Assembly: GCA_036741355.1 (NCBI GenBank)
Contig: DAINSK010000013.1
Coordinates: 13,880 to 77,879 of the forward strand
Direction of reading: 5' to 3'
DNA from: JBBRGK01 sp036741355
Lineage (GTDB): Bacteria; Chloroflexota; Dehalococcoidia; CAUJGQ01
Length of the DNA stretch: 64,000 bases
Of the stretch, positions 25,868-35,153 are shown one piece after another (positions within the stretch are counted from its first letter, which is position 1; each line of letters starts with the position of its first letter). The notes below the pieces were generated by a model. It saw nothing but the letters and a program-made list of their open reading frames with translations. It was not told the DNA's origin and did no database searches. The translations under genes were made by a program, and so were the position numbers.

Positions 25868-26524
25868 ATGCCGGAGCCCTGCCCGCGCTGCGGCGCGGAG
25901 CATGAAGGAGACTGTCCCCCGGCGACGGCGGATGAAGCCGCTTCCGCTTCCTCAAACGAAGCCTGTGCGTTTTGCGGCGAGGTCCACCCTCGTCACATGA
26001 GTTGTGGCCAGTGGGCCGTGACCAGCGGCGGAGTGACGGCCGCGCCCTGGGGCAGCACCGGTTCGCCGGCGCTGCCCCCGCGACCGACGATGCCATTCAA
26101 CCTGGACGACCCGAGCAAGCGGATAAAGCGACCGCCCGCCGCGGCCATCCGGGTTGTCGTCCTCTGTCTCGCCCTCGTCGGGGTGATCTCGTTGGCGCGG
26201 ATCGTCGGCGGTCACTTCATCGGTAATCAGAGCGGTTCAGTCGCGGCGCTGCCGGCCTGTACCCACGACCGGATTCGGCAAAATCTCGTTACCGCAACCA
26301 GCATCGAGGCCCAAAGTACTTCGGCGCTGGACCGACGGATCGATGCCACGAACAGCCTCCTGCTGAGCTCGAGCGACGGCTGCTCCGAGCAGGTTCTGAA
26401 ACTGTATACCGCGTTCATCGAATACCAGGCGCTCTGCCTGGTGTCACCCGCAACGGACGCCTGCAAAAACCGCGACAGCGCTCACGCCTCGATAAATCAA
26501 GTTGTGAACGATCCACAGTTTTGA
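25868..26524 (+). CDS. Zinc-ribbon, single-helix membrane protein of unknown function
   Basis: 218 residues. The N-terminus has two Cys pairs (PCPRCGAEHEGDCPP and CAFCGEVHPRHMSCG), which look like one or two small zinc ribbons. A Pro-rich linker leads to one transmembrane helix, AIRVVVLCLALVGVISLARIVGG (about 98-118). The outer part is helical with three Cys residues (SDGCSEQ, ALCLVS, DACKNRD), possibly in a disulfide. The ATG at 25868 follows GGAG. The cytosolic ribbon with an exported domain suggests a sensor or assembly factor, but no function is known. Confidence 0.65.
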   Translation: MPEPCPRCGAEHEGDCPPATADEAASASSNEACAFCGEVHPRHMSCGQWAVTSGGVTAAPWGSTGSPALPPRPTMPFNLDDPSKRIKRPPAAAIRVVVLCLALVGVISLARIVGGHFIGNQSGSVAALPACTHDRIRQNLVTATSIEAQSTSALDRRIDATNSLLLSSSDGCSEQVLKLYTAFIEYQALCLVSPATDACKNRDSAHASINQVVNDPQF

Positions 26525-26649
26525 CGAATGGCTGTAGTCCGGCGGTTCCTGCCAGCCGTGCCAGAATCGCCCCTGTTGATTTACAAGATCCACCGTTTAC
26601 CGATTTGAGCGGCCCGCTGGGATATTGGGGTCCAAGCGCGTCCTGCTAG

Positions 26650-26991
26650 TCAGAGCCTGACTGCCACGATGCAGTCCGAGACGTACTCGTAGAAGGTTAT
26701 CGCCTCCGGGTTGCTAAAGGCGCGGCGCTCGAATATAGCCTCCGGTGAATCGGTCCCCATACCTTTCAGCGTCACGCCCAACTGCGGGAAGGCGCGCCGG
26801 TTATTGCCCGCGAACGGGCCAGACGAGAGAAAGTCCGGCTGACGGCGCAATAGCTCCATAAATGCCTGCAGGCTCTTTTCCACCGACTCCACGTTGCGAT
26901 CGTCGAGGTACCCTTCGCGCGCCGCTTCGACCAGCCCGCGAAGGTCCGGGTCCTGTATCTGGCTTGGCTTGGCCACGGTTGTAATCCCCAA
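26650..26991 (-). CDS. Hypothetical 113-residue protein
   Basis: A soluble, acidic protein downstream of the MDR oxidoreductase on the same strand; its TTG start lies seven bases after that gene's stop, so the two are probably cotranscribed. A GTG at 26976 is an alternative start. Helical segments (PDLRGLVEAAREGYLDDRNV, VEKSLQAFMELL) precede strands LGVTLKG and EAITFYEYVSDCIVAVRL. No family is recognised. Confidence 0.5.
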   Translation of the reverse strand: MGITTVAKPSQIQDPDLRGLVEAAREGYLDDRNVESVEKSLQAFMELLRRQPDFLSSGPFAGNNRRAFPQLGVTLKGMGTDSPEAIFERRAFSNPEAITFYEYVSDCIVAVRL

Positions 26992-26998
26992 TTCTGCG

Positions 26999-27958
26999 CT
27001 ACGGGATCAACAGCACTTTGCCCATATTGCCGCGGGATGCCACGTAGCGGTGCGCCTCCGCCGCGTCTCGCAGCGGAAAGCTGCGGTCGAGCACGGCCTC
27101 GATTGTGCCGGCCGCGACCATGTCCAACAGTTCGGCCAGTGCCTTGGGAACTCCGTGTTCCGCGCCCAGGTAGAACCCGAACAGGCTGATGCGCTTGCCC
27201 AATAGCTGCGCCAGGTCCGTTGGCGCCGGTGAGCGGGAGCTGTTGCCAACGCTCACCAGCCGGCCGAACTGCGCCAGGGCCGTCACGCTCCGCATCAGTA
27301 CGTCGCCGCCGACCGATTCGAGTACGACGTCCACGCCACGGCCGTCCGTTTCCCGCTGCACTACTTCCACGAAATCGGTGGTCGTGTAGTTGATCGCCAC
27401 GTCGGCGCCGAGGCGGCGCCCCAACTCCAGCTTCTTTTCGGTGCTCGCGGTCGTCAATACGCGGGCGCCCATCGCTTTGGCGATCTGAATGCCGGCGACG
27501 CCGACGCCGCTGGCCGCGGCCTGCACTAGGCAGGTCTCTCCTGGCTGCAAAGCTCCCTGGTGTTTGAGCGCGAACCACGACGTAAGGTACGCGACGGGCA
27601 GCGCGGCGGCCTGTTCGAACGAGACGCCAGCGGGGATCTTGACCGTCTGGTGCGCGGGCGCAGCGGCCAGTTCCGCGTATCCGCCCTGCGGGACGCGCGC
27701 CACCACGCGGTCGCCGGGACGGAACCCCGTGACATCCTGGCCGGCGGACGCGACCGTGCCCGCGATATCCCAGCCAATGATGAACGGCAGCGCCACGGCG
27801 GCCGCATAGGTGCCCATCCGCCGTCCCAGGTCGCCGCGGTTGATACCGGCGGCGCGGACGCGGATCAGAACCTCGTCGGGGGCCGGCGTCGGGTCGCTTA
27901 CGTCTTCGTAACGGAGCACCTCTTCGGCGCCAAATTCGTGGACGACGGCTGCTTTCAC
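26999..27958 (-). CDS. Zinc-free quinone oxidoreductase-like MDR enzyme
   Basis: 319 residues from GTG 27958, eight bases after AGGAGG. The medium-chain dehydrogenase/reductase fold is clear: N-terminal KAAVVHEFG, then AAGINRGDL, IGWDIAGTVASAGQ, GDRVVARVPQGGYAE, and the Rossmann motif AAASGVGVAGIQIAKAMGA. The Cys/His zinc ligands of alcohol dehydrogenases are missing, which places it near NADPH:quinone oxidoreductases and enoyl reductases. It ends GNMGKVLLIP, a usual C-terminus of the group. It probably reduces a quinone or enone with NADPH. A short hypothetical gene follows in the same transcript. Confidence 0.92.
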   Translation of the reverse strand: MKAAVVHEFGAEEVLRYEDVSDPTPAPDEVLIRVRAAGINRGDLGRRMGTYAAAVALPFIIGWDIAGTVASAGQDVTGFRPGDRVVARVPQGGYAELAAAPAHQTVKIPAGVSFEQAAALPVAYLTSWFALKHQGALQPGETCLVQAAASGVGVAGIQIAKAMGARVLTTASTEKKLELGRRLGADVAINYTTTDFVEVVQRETDGRGVDVVLESVGGDVLMRSVTALAQFGRLVSVGNSSRSPAPTDLAQLLGKRISLFGFYLGAEHGVPKALAELLDMVAAGTIEAVLDRSFPLRDAAEAHRYVASRGNMGKVLLIP

Positions 27959-28154
27959 CTGCTGGCCTCCTGTTCCGATCTGCCATTGACGGCGGCATCG
28001 TACCACGCGCCGCCTGCAGCGTGGCCGCGGGAACGATCCGGAAACGATTAAGCAACGATTCATCCAAACACGAGGTAAATGCTGTACGCTGGCGAGGCGC
28101 CAGCACCGCTACGTAGAGCTGCGTCGCAATGAATGACCGAAGAGGATCAGCTGT

Positions 28155-28901
28155 ATGACAACACGACGGCAGTTTCTTGCCCTGGCAGGCGGCGCAACGG
28201 CGAGCGCGATCGCGCCTGGACTGCTCGGACTCCGTGCGCGCACGGCGCATGCCCAGGCGATCCCCGGCGCTCCTTCGTTCAGAGGAGCAGCAGGTAAGAG
28301 TATCCAGGGACCGCTCACGCTTTCGGCGGGCATGGCGGTGTTCCGCGCTCTACACAATGGCACCGCCAATTTCGGCGTCACGCTCTTCCTGCCCAACCCC
28401 GGCGAGGCGATCCAGCAGAGCTACGACGAGGTCAATTACACCGACTCCTCGCTCGTGTACAACGAAATCGGCATATACAAGGGCGGCGCCGTCGCGATGG
28501 CCGGCACCCCGGGCGACCATTATCTCGGGATAACGGCGAGCGGCGCGTATCAGATGAGCATCGAGCAACCCGTACCCGGGAATGTGACAACTGTTCAGCA
28601 GACCACCTTTTCCGGGAGAGGCAAGGACATCACGCCGTACTTCATGCTGCCGGACGGGTTGTCGTCACTCAGCGTCCAGACCTCGAACACCAATTACTTC
28701 CGCGGTTGGCTCTACCATATCGACGACCTCGGCGGTGAGCCGTTGCCTGATGGCATCAACGTTTATGACGGCCGGTTTTTCGACTTCTCTTTTCCGGGCA
28801 ACCAGCCGTCCTATCCCGTGTACCTGCCCGACAGCGGGCCCTATCTGCTGTCTACCGACAACATCGGCCCGACCGATAGCTGGACCTTCACCTTCCAGTA
28901 G
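28155..28901 (+). CDS. Tat-exported protein of unknown function
   Basis: 248 residues starting TTRRQFLALAGG, a twin-arginine signal (RRQFL) followed by a hydrophobic stretch and an AHAQA cleavage site. The mature part is beta-rich, with Gly/Asn/Tyr-containing strands (ITPYFMLPDGLSSLSVQTSN, YPVYLPDSGPYLLS) and no Cys. It may be a beta-sandwich surface protein. Export by Tat suggests it folds, possibly with a cofactor, before secretion. Expression signals: GAGGAT a few bases before the ATG. No family is recognised. Confidence 0.7.
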   Translation: MTTRRQFLALAGGATASAIAPGLLGLRARTAHAQAIPGAPSFRGAAGKSIQGPLTLSAGMAVFRALHNGTANFGVTLFLPNPGEAIQQSYDEVNYTDSSLVYNEIGIYKGGAVAMAGTPGDHYLGITASGAYQMSIEQPVPGNVTTVQQTTFSGRGKDITPYFMLPDGLSSLSVQTSNTNYFRGWLYHIDDLGGEPLPDGINVYDGRFFDFSFPGNQPSYPVYLPDSGPYLLSTDNIGPTDSWTFTFQ

Positions 28902-28936
28902 CCGGGGTCAGCGCTAAAGTGGTGACGACCTGCAAA

Positions 28937-29443
28937 ATGAAGAGCGCCATGAAGACACGGGTTATGCGTTTTATGGGGCGGCTGCTTCAACTGTTCTGGA
29001 CTAAAGGGGCGAGCACCCCCTTCGTTGTGCGTCTTATCGGGCGGCTGACGGGTCGGCTGCACATCCGCCTCTATCGCACCACAAAGGGGCGCATCGGTGG
29101 GCGGTTCCTCGGTGGCCCCGTGGTCCTGCTCACGGTCACCGGACGGAAGTCGGGGCAGAAGCGGACCACGCCCTTGCTCTACCTGCGCGATGGCAACGAC
29201 ATCGTCGTGGTGGCGTCAAGCGGCGGACTCAGGCTGCCCGAATGGTGGCGGAATCTGCAAGCCGATCCCCTGGCCGAAGTCGAGGTTGGGGATCGACGAG
29301 TACAGGTTTGTGCTGAGGAGGCGAGCGCGCAGGAGCGCGAGCGCCTGTGGCCATTACTGAACCGCATGTACGCCGGCTACGAAGGGTACCAGCGAAAGGC
29401 TGGATGGCAGATCCCGGTGGTCAAGTTGCATCCGCAGGGCTAG
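28937..29443 (+). CDS. Deazaflavin (F420)-dependent nitroreductase-family protein
   Basis: About 168 residues, starting at ATG 28937 or 28949; an upstream GTG at 28919 is possible, and none has a strong ribosome site. The family core is evident: GPVVLLTVTGRKSGQKRTTPLLY (split beta-barrel with the RKSG/RTTPL phosphate-binding strand), VVVASSGGLRLPEWWRNLQADP and a final GWQIPVVKL. These proteins use F420 or a related flavin and reduce nitro or enone compounds. The basic N-terminal 40 residues could contact the membrane. It follows the Tat protein gene by 36 bases and may be cotranscribed. Confidence 0.88.
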   Translation: MKSAMKTRVMRFMGRLLQLFWTKGASTPFVVRLIGRLTGRLHIRLYRTTKGRIGGRFLGGPVVLLTVTGRKSGQKRTTPLLYLRDGNDIVVVASSGGLRLPEWWRNLQADPLAEVEVGDRRVQVCAEEASAQERERLWPLLNRMYAGYEGYQRKAGWQIPVVKLHPQG

Positions 29444-29789
29444 CGTGTCCTTCTTCGACCCCTGCTAGCGGTTGGCGTATCGACTTGGGCGCCGGTCACC
29501 GGGCTCCCTGTAGCCGGTCCGGCGCCCCAGTCCTTAGCAATGCGTACGGTCGCATCAATGTCTGCCTGTCACAGGTCGACATCGCCTGGAACGGACAGTC
29601 GCACCGCTGATGCAGGACCTGGAGCTTGCCGCATCAGCGGCCGGGCATGGTCGCCTCCCAGGACGGACGCCGGTGACCGTCGGAACCGCGACCCGTTCGT
29701 CCGCCCTTCTTGTGGCGACGCGTCTGTTTCTGCTTCCGCTATTACCGTGGCGTCAGGCTCCTGGCGACGTACGCCGCGGTTATGCGAGA
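29444..29789. other. Intergenic, nothing recognised
   Basis: About 345 bases before the patatin gene. The patatin frame is open through much of this stretch, but the residues look random and no ribosome site or promoter stands out. Confidence 0.5.
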
Positions 29790-31598
29790 ATGTGCCGCAT
29801 GCAGGAACATCGAACATCTTTCTTCGATGGGCTCGAAGCGGACCAACTTTCCGAAGTCCTCGACCAGCTCGAGGAGCGCCGCTTTCCGGCCGGAGCCGTC
29901 GTGCTGGCAGAGGGAGACGCTCCCCGCGAGCTGTACATCGTACGCTCCGGTTTCGCCGATATCTATCTGAGCGACCGCAGCGACGGCGAGCGCCTTATTG
30001 GCCGTGTGGGTCCGGGCGCGTCCCTGGGCGAAGTTTCGCTGTTCACGGGCCAGCCGGTATCAGCGACGGTCCGCGCGGTCGAGGACCTCGACGTCCTGGC
30101 GATCAGCGAGCGCGAATTCCACCGCATCGCCGATCGCTTTCCGCGTGTGTACCGCAACCTCGGCACGATCCTGTCGGAGCGCCTTGTGCGCTCCGATCAG
30201 CGCTCGCGGCAGAGCCGGCCCACGCGCCTAGCCACGCTAATCGACGAGGGGGCGCCGCCGCTGGTCGGCTACGCGCTCGCCTGCAGCCTTGCGTGGCATC
30301 TGCGTGCCCCAGTTGCTCTGCTGGTCGTTACCGACGGCGAACCCCCCGAGGATCTCGCCGCGTTGGCGAGCCGCAGTGGCGACGGCGTCGTTCCCGCAGG
30401 CGATCGCCGCGCCCGTGCCTATCTCGCGATCATCCCACGGTCAGGGATCGAGCCGCACGGCGGAGTCGCGGGGCTAGTCGATCGCCTCGTCGCCCGCCAC
30501 GAGCACGTCCTCGTGCAGGTGCCGGCCCGCGGATCGAACGGCGATCTGGGTGGGCGGACGGTATATCTCTCCGGTGCTGAAGGTACCGGTGACGACCAGT
30601 TCGCACGGTCAGGCACCAGGCTGCACGCCTGGAAGGCAGGCACCGGGCCGCGTCCCGAGCGTAGCGGTGTGCTCTGTGTGCCGAATCTGATTCCGGCCGA
30701 CGAGAAACGGCTGCAGAACGGGTTGTTGCCGCCTGCGACTGCCGCGGGGCGAGCGCTTGGTTGGCTGGCGCGCGACCTTGCGGGGCTGAAGGTTGGACTG
30801 GCGCTGGGCGCCGGCAGCTTCAAAGGCTACGCCCACATTGGCGTGGTGGACGTGCTCCGGCGCGCCGGTATTCCCATCGATTACATCGCCGGCACGAGCA
30901 TCGGTGGGGCGGTGGCGGCGCTCTACGCGGCCGGTTACGGAACCCAGGCCTCGATCCAGATCCTGGATCGGATTGGCGCCAGCGCCTTCCGGCCGACGGT
31001 GCCGATCAGGAGCCTGATGTCAAGCAACGGACTTCGGGCGAGTGTGAGGAGCATGACTGGTGAACGCCGCATCGAAGACCTGCCGGTGCCGCTGTCCGTG
31101 GTCGCGACGGACATCGCCACGCAACGAGAGGTGGTATTTAAGCGCGGGCTGCTCTGGCCGGCACTGCTGGCCAGTGTCTCGATCCCGGGTATCTATCCCG
31201 CGCAACGGATGGGAAGATACATCCTGGTCGACGGCGGGATCTGCAACCCGGTGCCCAGCAACGTCGCCGCGGACATGGGCGCCGACGTGGTGATCGCCGT
31301 TCGGCTGATCAGCCGGCCTGTTCCGCGGGCGCCCGAGCTGGAAGCGGCACCGGCCACTGGCAAGGTGCCATCGGTCTTGCAGGCGATCATGCGTTCGATC
31401 GAGGTCATGCAGAGCAAGATTTCGGCCGATACCGCTTCGGCGGCGACAATCGTGATCGAGCCGATGACGGCGGACGTATCATATGGGTGGGGGCTGCGCA
31501 ACTTCAGTGAGGGCAAGCGTTACGTCTCCGCCGGCGAAGTTGCAGCCCGCGAGGCACTGCCACGGATTGCTTCAGCCCTGCCCTGGCTGCGCGGTTGA
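29790..31598 (+). CDS. Patatin-like phospholipase with N-terminal cyclic-nucleotide-binding-like domain
   Basis: 602 residues from ATG 29790 (or 29799), like a small neuropathy-target-esterase. Residues about 10-130 are a cNMP-binding fold (LYIVRSGFADIYL, GASLGEVSLFTGQPVSATVRA), but the Arg that normally holds the phosphate in the cassette is missing, so ligand binding is doubtful. A linker domain follows. The patatin domain has an oxyanion loop LGAGSFKGYAHIG, nucleophile elbow GTSIGG and catalytic dyad Asp in LVDGGICNPVP. It would hydrolyse acyl chains from phospholipids or lysophospholipids at the membrane. A remnant of a similar cNMP domain lies at 37.7 kb. Confidence 0.9.
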   Translation: MCRMQEHRTSFFDGLEADQLSEVLDQLEERRFPAGAVVLAEGDAPRELYIVRSGFADIYLSDRSDGERLIGRVGPGASLGEVSLFTGQPVSATVRAVEDLDVLAISEREFHRIADRFPRVYRNLGTILSERLVRSDQRSRQSRPTRLATLIDEGAPPLVGYALACSLAWHLRAPVALLVVTDGEPPEDLAALASRSGDGVVPAGDRRARAYLAIIPRSGIEPHGGVAGLVDRLVARHEHVLVQVPARGSNGDLGGRTVYLSGAEGTGDDQFARSGTRLHAWKAGTGPRPERSGVLCVPNLIPADEKRLQNGLLPPATAAGRALGWLARDLAGLKVGLALGAGSFKGYAHIGVVDVLRRAGIPIDYIAGTSIGGAVAALYAAGYGTQASIQILDRIGASAFRPTVPIRSLMSSNGLRASVRSMTGERRIEDLPVPLSVVATDIATQREVVFKRGLLWPALLASVSIPGIYPAQRMGRYILVDGGICNPVPSNVAADMGADVVIAVRLISRPVPRAPELEAAPATGKVPSVLQAIMRSIEVMQSKISADTASAATIVIEPMTADVSYGWGLRNFSEGKRYVSAGEVAAREALPRIASALPWLRG

Positions 31599-31886
31599 TA
31601 GGTTCGTCGGCCAGAACCCATCGCGACGTTCGGTGGCGAGCAGTATAGCCGTCGCCACCGGCTCGACCGCCGTGATCGCCCGCCTCGAGCTAGCACGCCG
31701 GCCGGCGTATGGGAAGGCGAAGCGGCTGAGCCGCGTGCAATTCTCTCGTTGACAGGCTCGGGCGCAGAACCGATGCTGAAGGCGGCGCCGCGGCGCCGGC
31801 ACTCAGCGTGGCCCCGCGGTGGCTGTGTACCTTCAAGGCACACGCCGACGGCTGCACGGATCGTTGAAAGTAGCAGGTGCCCCGCC

Positions 31887-33533
31887 ATGATGCCCGGTCC
31901 GGTTCGGCCCCGTATCCGCCGGTTTCTGTCTGTAGCGCTCGTAGTCGCTGTCGGTGCCGTCGCCATTTTCTCACCCGGCGACTCACACCAGGCAGCCGAG
32001 CCGGTGGCAGCGCAGACCGCGACGACCGTGCAGGTATACGGTCGCGGGCTGATTAATCCGAAGGAGATGGCTTTCACCGCCGACGGCACACTGTACATCG
32101 CCGAGTCGGGCAAACCCGGCGATGTCACGGTGCCGCTGCCGGTCGGTTTTGGCGGCAAGGGCCCTATCGGTAGGAACGGCCGCGTATCGCGGGTGCGGCC
32201 AGGCGCAGAGCGCGAGGATTTCGTCACCGGCCTGCCCAACATCGGCCTGTACAACGGCGTCGAGATGCTCGGCGCGACCGGTATCGCGGTGCTTGATGGC
32301 CAGCTCTACGAGGTTGCTGCAGGGCACCTGACAGTTTCGCCGGCGCTGTCGCGAGTTTCATCCGATGGCAGCATGACCGCGGTGGCCGATGTTGGCGAGT
32401 TCAATAAGAACGATCCCGCCCCGAAGGAGAACGGCGACGCGGTACTGCACGGCAACCCGTTCGGCATGGCGGCACTGCAGGGCAACCTCTACATCACCGA
32501 TGGAAACTACAACCGTATTATCAAAGCTACTCCTGCGGGCAAGCTATCGTTACTGACCCAGTGGATAAGCGATCTCACAACGACGGGGATTGCGGCGGGA
32601 CCTGATGGCAATCTGTACGTGGCGCAGTTCGGCCAGGCGCCATACGCGCACGGCTCGGGGCGCATCGACCGCGTCACCCCCGCCGGGCAGCTCAATGAGG
32701 GCGTGGTGACGAACCTCACCACGCCCATCGGCGTGGCGTTCGCGCCCGATGGAACGATGTACGTGCTGCAGTATGCGGCCGAATTTTCAGCCGAAAAGCT
32801 GCGATATGTCGCCTTCGGCGGCGAGGTGCAACGGGTGAAACCGGACGGTACAACACAGCCAGTCGTTACGGGACTGGTCTTCCCGACGGCGCTGATCTTT
32901 GGTCCCGACGGCGCACTCTATGTCACGAACTACGGCAATGAGGCGAACGACGGGCAGGGGCAGGTATTGCGAATCGTGCCGGGTCAGGCGTCCGTCCAGG
33001 GCCCAGCGGTGCCCGCACCCGATGAAGGCGCACAGTACGTCAGTGCCCAACCAACACCGCGTTCGGACGCGGGTGCCGTGACGACCGCGTCTGTGACCAT
33101 TGTCGAACCGTCGGACCCCCAGCAATGGGGTTATGAGCCCAGGGAAACTACGATCGACGTCGGTCAGGCGGTGATGATTACCAACAGCGGGCGCACCAGC
33201 CACACCGCCTCGGCCAGTTCCGGCGAGTTTGACACCGGACTGATCACCGGCGGCGCCTCCGCTACGATCCGCTTCGATACGCCCGGCACGTACACCTACT
33301 TCTGCCAGCCGCATCCGTGGATGAAGGGGACGATCATCGTCCGCGGTCAAGGGGGAGCCGCCGCCGCCCCGGTTCAAACGAAAGCCACTCCATCGCTATC
33401 ATCACCCAGCATCAACCCGTTCTGGGCGGTCGGGTTTGTTGGAATAATAATTGGCCTGGTGTATCTTGCCGGATTTGCGATCCGCCGGCGCTCGCACGAG
33501 CCGCGACCGGAGCCACCGGGTACATCGGGTTAG
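31887..33533 (+). CDS. Exported beta-propeller/cupredoxin fusion with C-terminal membrane anchor
   Basis: 548 residues. It has an N-terminal signal or anchor (RFLSVALVVAVGAVAIFSP), then a ScyD/Vgb-like beta-propeller built of repeated GxxxPxGxxxxPDGxLYVxxxG blades (GIAAGPDGNLYVAQFG, PIGVAFAPDGTMYVLQYA, PTALIFGPDGALYVTNYG). After a linker comes a plastocyanin-like domain: VTIVEPSDPQQWGYEPRETT, RTSHTASASSG and YTYFCQPHPWMKGTIIV, with His, Cys-x2-His and Met copper ligands. A C-terminal helix, FWAVGFVGIIIGLVYLAGFA, with RRR behind it anchors the whole to the outside of the membrane. It may pass electrons or copper to a partner oxidase; partner unknown. The start at ATG 31887 has only a weak ribosome site. 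Confidence 0.85.
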   Translation: MMPGPVRPRIRRFLSVALVVAVGAVAIFSPGDSHQAAEPVAAQTATTVQVYGRGLINPKEMAFTADGTLYIAESGKPGDVTVPLPVGFGGKGPIGRNGRVSRVRPGAEREDFVTGLPNIGLYNGVEMLGATGIAVLDGQLYEVAAGHLTVSPALSRVSSDGSMTAVADVGEFNKNDPAPKENGDAVLHGNPFGMAALQGNLYITDGNYNRIIKATPAGKLSLLTQWISDLTTTGIAAGPDGNLYVAQFGQAPYAHGSGRIDRVTPAGQLNEGVVTNLTTPIGVAFAPDGTMYVLQYAAEFSAEKLRYVAFGGEVQRVKPDGTTQPVVTGLVFPTALIFGPDGALYVTNYGNEANDGQGQVLRIVPGQASVQGPAVPAPDEGAQYVSAQPTPRSDAGAVTTASVTIVEPSDPQQWGYEPRETTIDVGQAVMITNSGRTSHTASASSGEFDTGLITGGASATIRFDTPGTYTYFCQPHPWMKGTIIVRGQGGAAAAPVQTKATPSLSSPSINPFWAVGFVGIIIGLVYLAGFAIRRRSHEPRPEPPGTSG

Positions 33534-33595
33534 GCCGCGTCTGTCTGAACATACGCTGGTGCATTGAACAAGTGACCCGGCCAGGGAGCGCAATC

Positions 33596-35044
33596 ATGAC
33601 TTCGGAGTCCGCCGCGGAAACACAGACCAATCCTGAAGTCGAAGCGTTCGTCAACAGTCTGATCGAGAATGCCGCGCACGCTCGCCTGACTCAGCTCTTT
33701 GCAGACGGCCATAGTCGCGCGCTGTACCACGTCGCGGATCGCGACGGCGTCGGCGTGATTGCCTTGCGCACGCCGCAACTCACGCACGACGAGTTGGTCA
33801 CCCTGATGAAGTTCCGGTTGGCGCAATACGTCGCCGTGAATTTTATCGACCCAGAGATGGTCTACGAGGCACGCATGGAACACGAGCCGCTGACGGGCGT
33901 TGCAGATGGTGACGTTCATGTGATCGCTGGGTCCGTAGCGACCGGGGAGATCCTCTGTTACGCCGCAATCAAGGCATCCCCGGAGGCACCCGCCGGCACC
34001 ACCCTGCGCACCCGCGACCGCCCGCTGTTCGCCGTCGAAAAGACGCATGGCTGGGGTATCTATAACCGGCTGCGCGTGTTGCCCGACCTGCCTCTTGGCA
34101 AGCTGCGTGAGCTCGGTCGGTTCGTCAAAAACCAGCGGCTGCACGCGTTCGACGCGCTCGGCCTTCGGGCGCCGGTGGAGGTGGGTCTGGCCGTCTTCCG
34201 CGCTCTCTCCGGTCCGTTGCGCCTGGAAGTAGACGGTCTGATCGGCGACCTGGAAGAGGGAGTCGCCAAACGCAATCTCGAGTATTTCCACGTGCCGCTG
34301 GTCGTGATCCACGGCACCGTGCCCTACGAACACGAGGAGTCCTATTTTTTTCCGCGCTACCAGTACAAGACGGTTTATCCATTCGCCACTCTCTCGCTTG
34401 ACATCACCAGCGCCATGTTGGCACGGCTCGATGCGATCGAGGCGGGACTAGCCAAGCCTGGCAAGGAGGGGCTGATGGCGTTGCTGGCGTTGAAGCGCGA
34501 TGTCCTCAGCCCCGTGAGTACGGCGATGCCACCGGAAGGGCTGGCGCCGCTCACCAACGCCGATCTGCCCCAGCTCGGCGTGCCGATGCAGGCTCGACGT
34601 CAGATGCTGAACCTGGCCGAACGGCTGCGATCGATCAACCTCTTTAGCGGTCTATCTGTAGCCGAGGCGACGGTGCTAGGCACGTTCATTGAACGCGAAG
34701 CAGTTCCGTCCGGAACGGTCATCGTGCGTGAAGGCGACGTTGGCGACGATCTCTACCTGATAGAAGCGGGCGAGGCGGAGGCGCACATCAACAGCCGTGG
34801 CGGGGTGCCGCTGATTCTGGCGACGTTCGGCCCCGGCGAGTATTTCGGCGAGATCGCGCTGCTCACCGGCTCCGAGCGCACAGCCGACGTGGTCGCAACG
34901 ACGCCGATGACCTTGCTGCGGCTGACGAAGGATGCCTACACCCGCTACCTGATGCACGCGATTGAGGTCGAGCAACAGATTACGCGCACGGCGATGCATA
35001 GCAGTCAGCAGAACGCTAAGAAACGGGTCTCGATGGATACGTAA
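33596..35044 (+). CDS. Unknown N-terminal domain fused to a cyclic-nucleotide-binding domain
   Basis: 482 residues from ATG 33596, seven bases after GGGAG. The first 340 residues are not recognised; they contain an alternating strand/helix pattern with YHVADRDGVGVIALRTP, VHVIAGSVATGEILCYAAIK and VPLVVIHGTVPYEHEESYFF, vaguely GNAT-like. Residues about 350-470 are a clear cNMP-binding domain: LFSGLSVAEATVLGTF, GTVIVREGDVGDDLYLIEAGEA and FGEIALLTGSERTADV, keeping the Glu and Arg of the phosphate-binding cassette. It may therefore be allosterically controlled by cAMP or cGMP. It lies 109 bases before the first MMPL gene on the same strand. Confidence 0.75.
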   Translation: MTSESAAETQTNPEVEAFVNSLIENAAHARLTQLFADGHSRALYHVADRDGVGVIALRTPQLTHDELVTLMKFRLAQYVAVNFIDPEMVYEARMEHEPLTGVADGDVHVIAGSVATGEILCYAAIKASPEAPAGTTLRTRDRPLFAVEKTHGWGIYNRLRVLPDLPLGKLRELGRFVKNQRLHAFDALGLRAPVEVGLAVFRALSGPLRLEVDGLIGDLEEGVAKRNLEYFHVPLVVIHGTVPYEHEESYFFPRYQYKTVYPFATLSLDITSAMLARLDAIEAGLAKPGKEGLMALLALKRDVLSPVSTAMPPEGLAPLTNADLPQLGVPMQARRQMLNLAERLRSINLFSGLSVAEATVLGTFIEREAVPSGTVIVREGDVGDDLYLIEAGEAEAHINSRGGVPLILATFGPGEYFGEIALLTGSERTADVVATTPMTLLRLTKDAYTRYLMHAIEVEQQITRTAMHSSQQNAKKRVSMDT

Positions 35045-35153
35045 GCGTCCGTCGTAAATTCCCTTTGCATCGATGCGCGCGCGCTGGACAGGGCAGACGC
35101 TGTGGCAATGACGGAGGTCAATTACGAGCGCGTTTTATGCATGGCTGGCACGT

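Noticed and set aside
26772..28250. 492-codon frame over the MDR oxidoreductase gene
   Set aside because: Arg/Pro/Gly-rich shadow in another frame; the MDR protein with full motifs explains this stretch.
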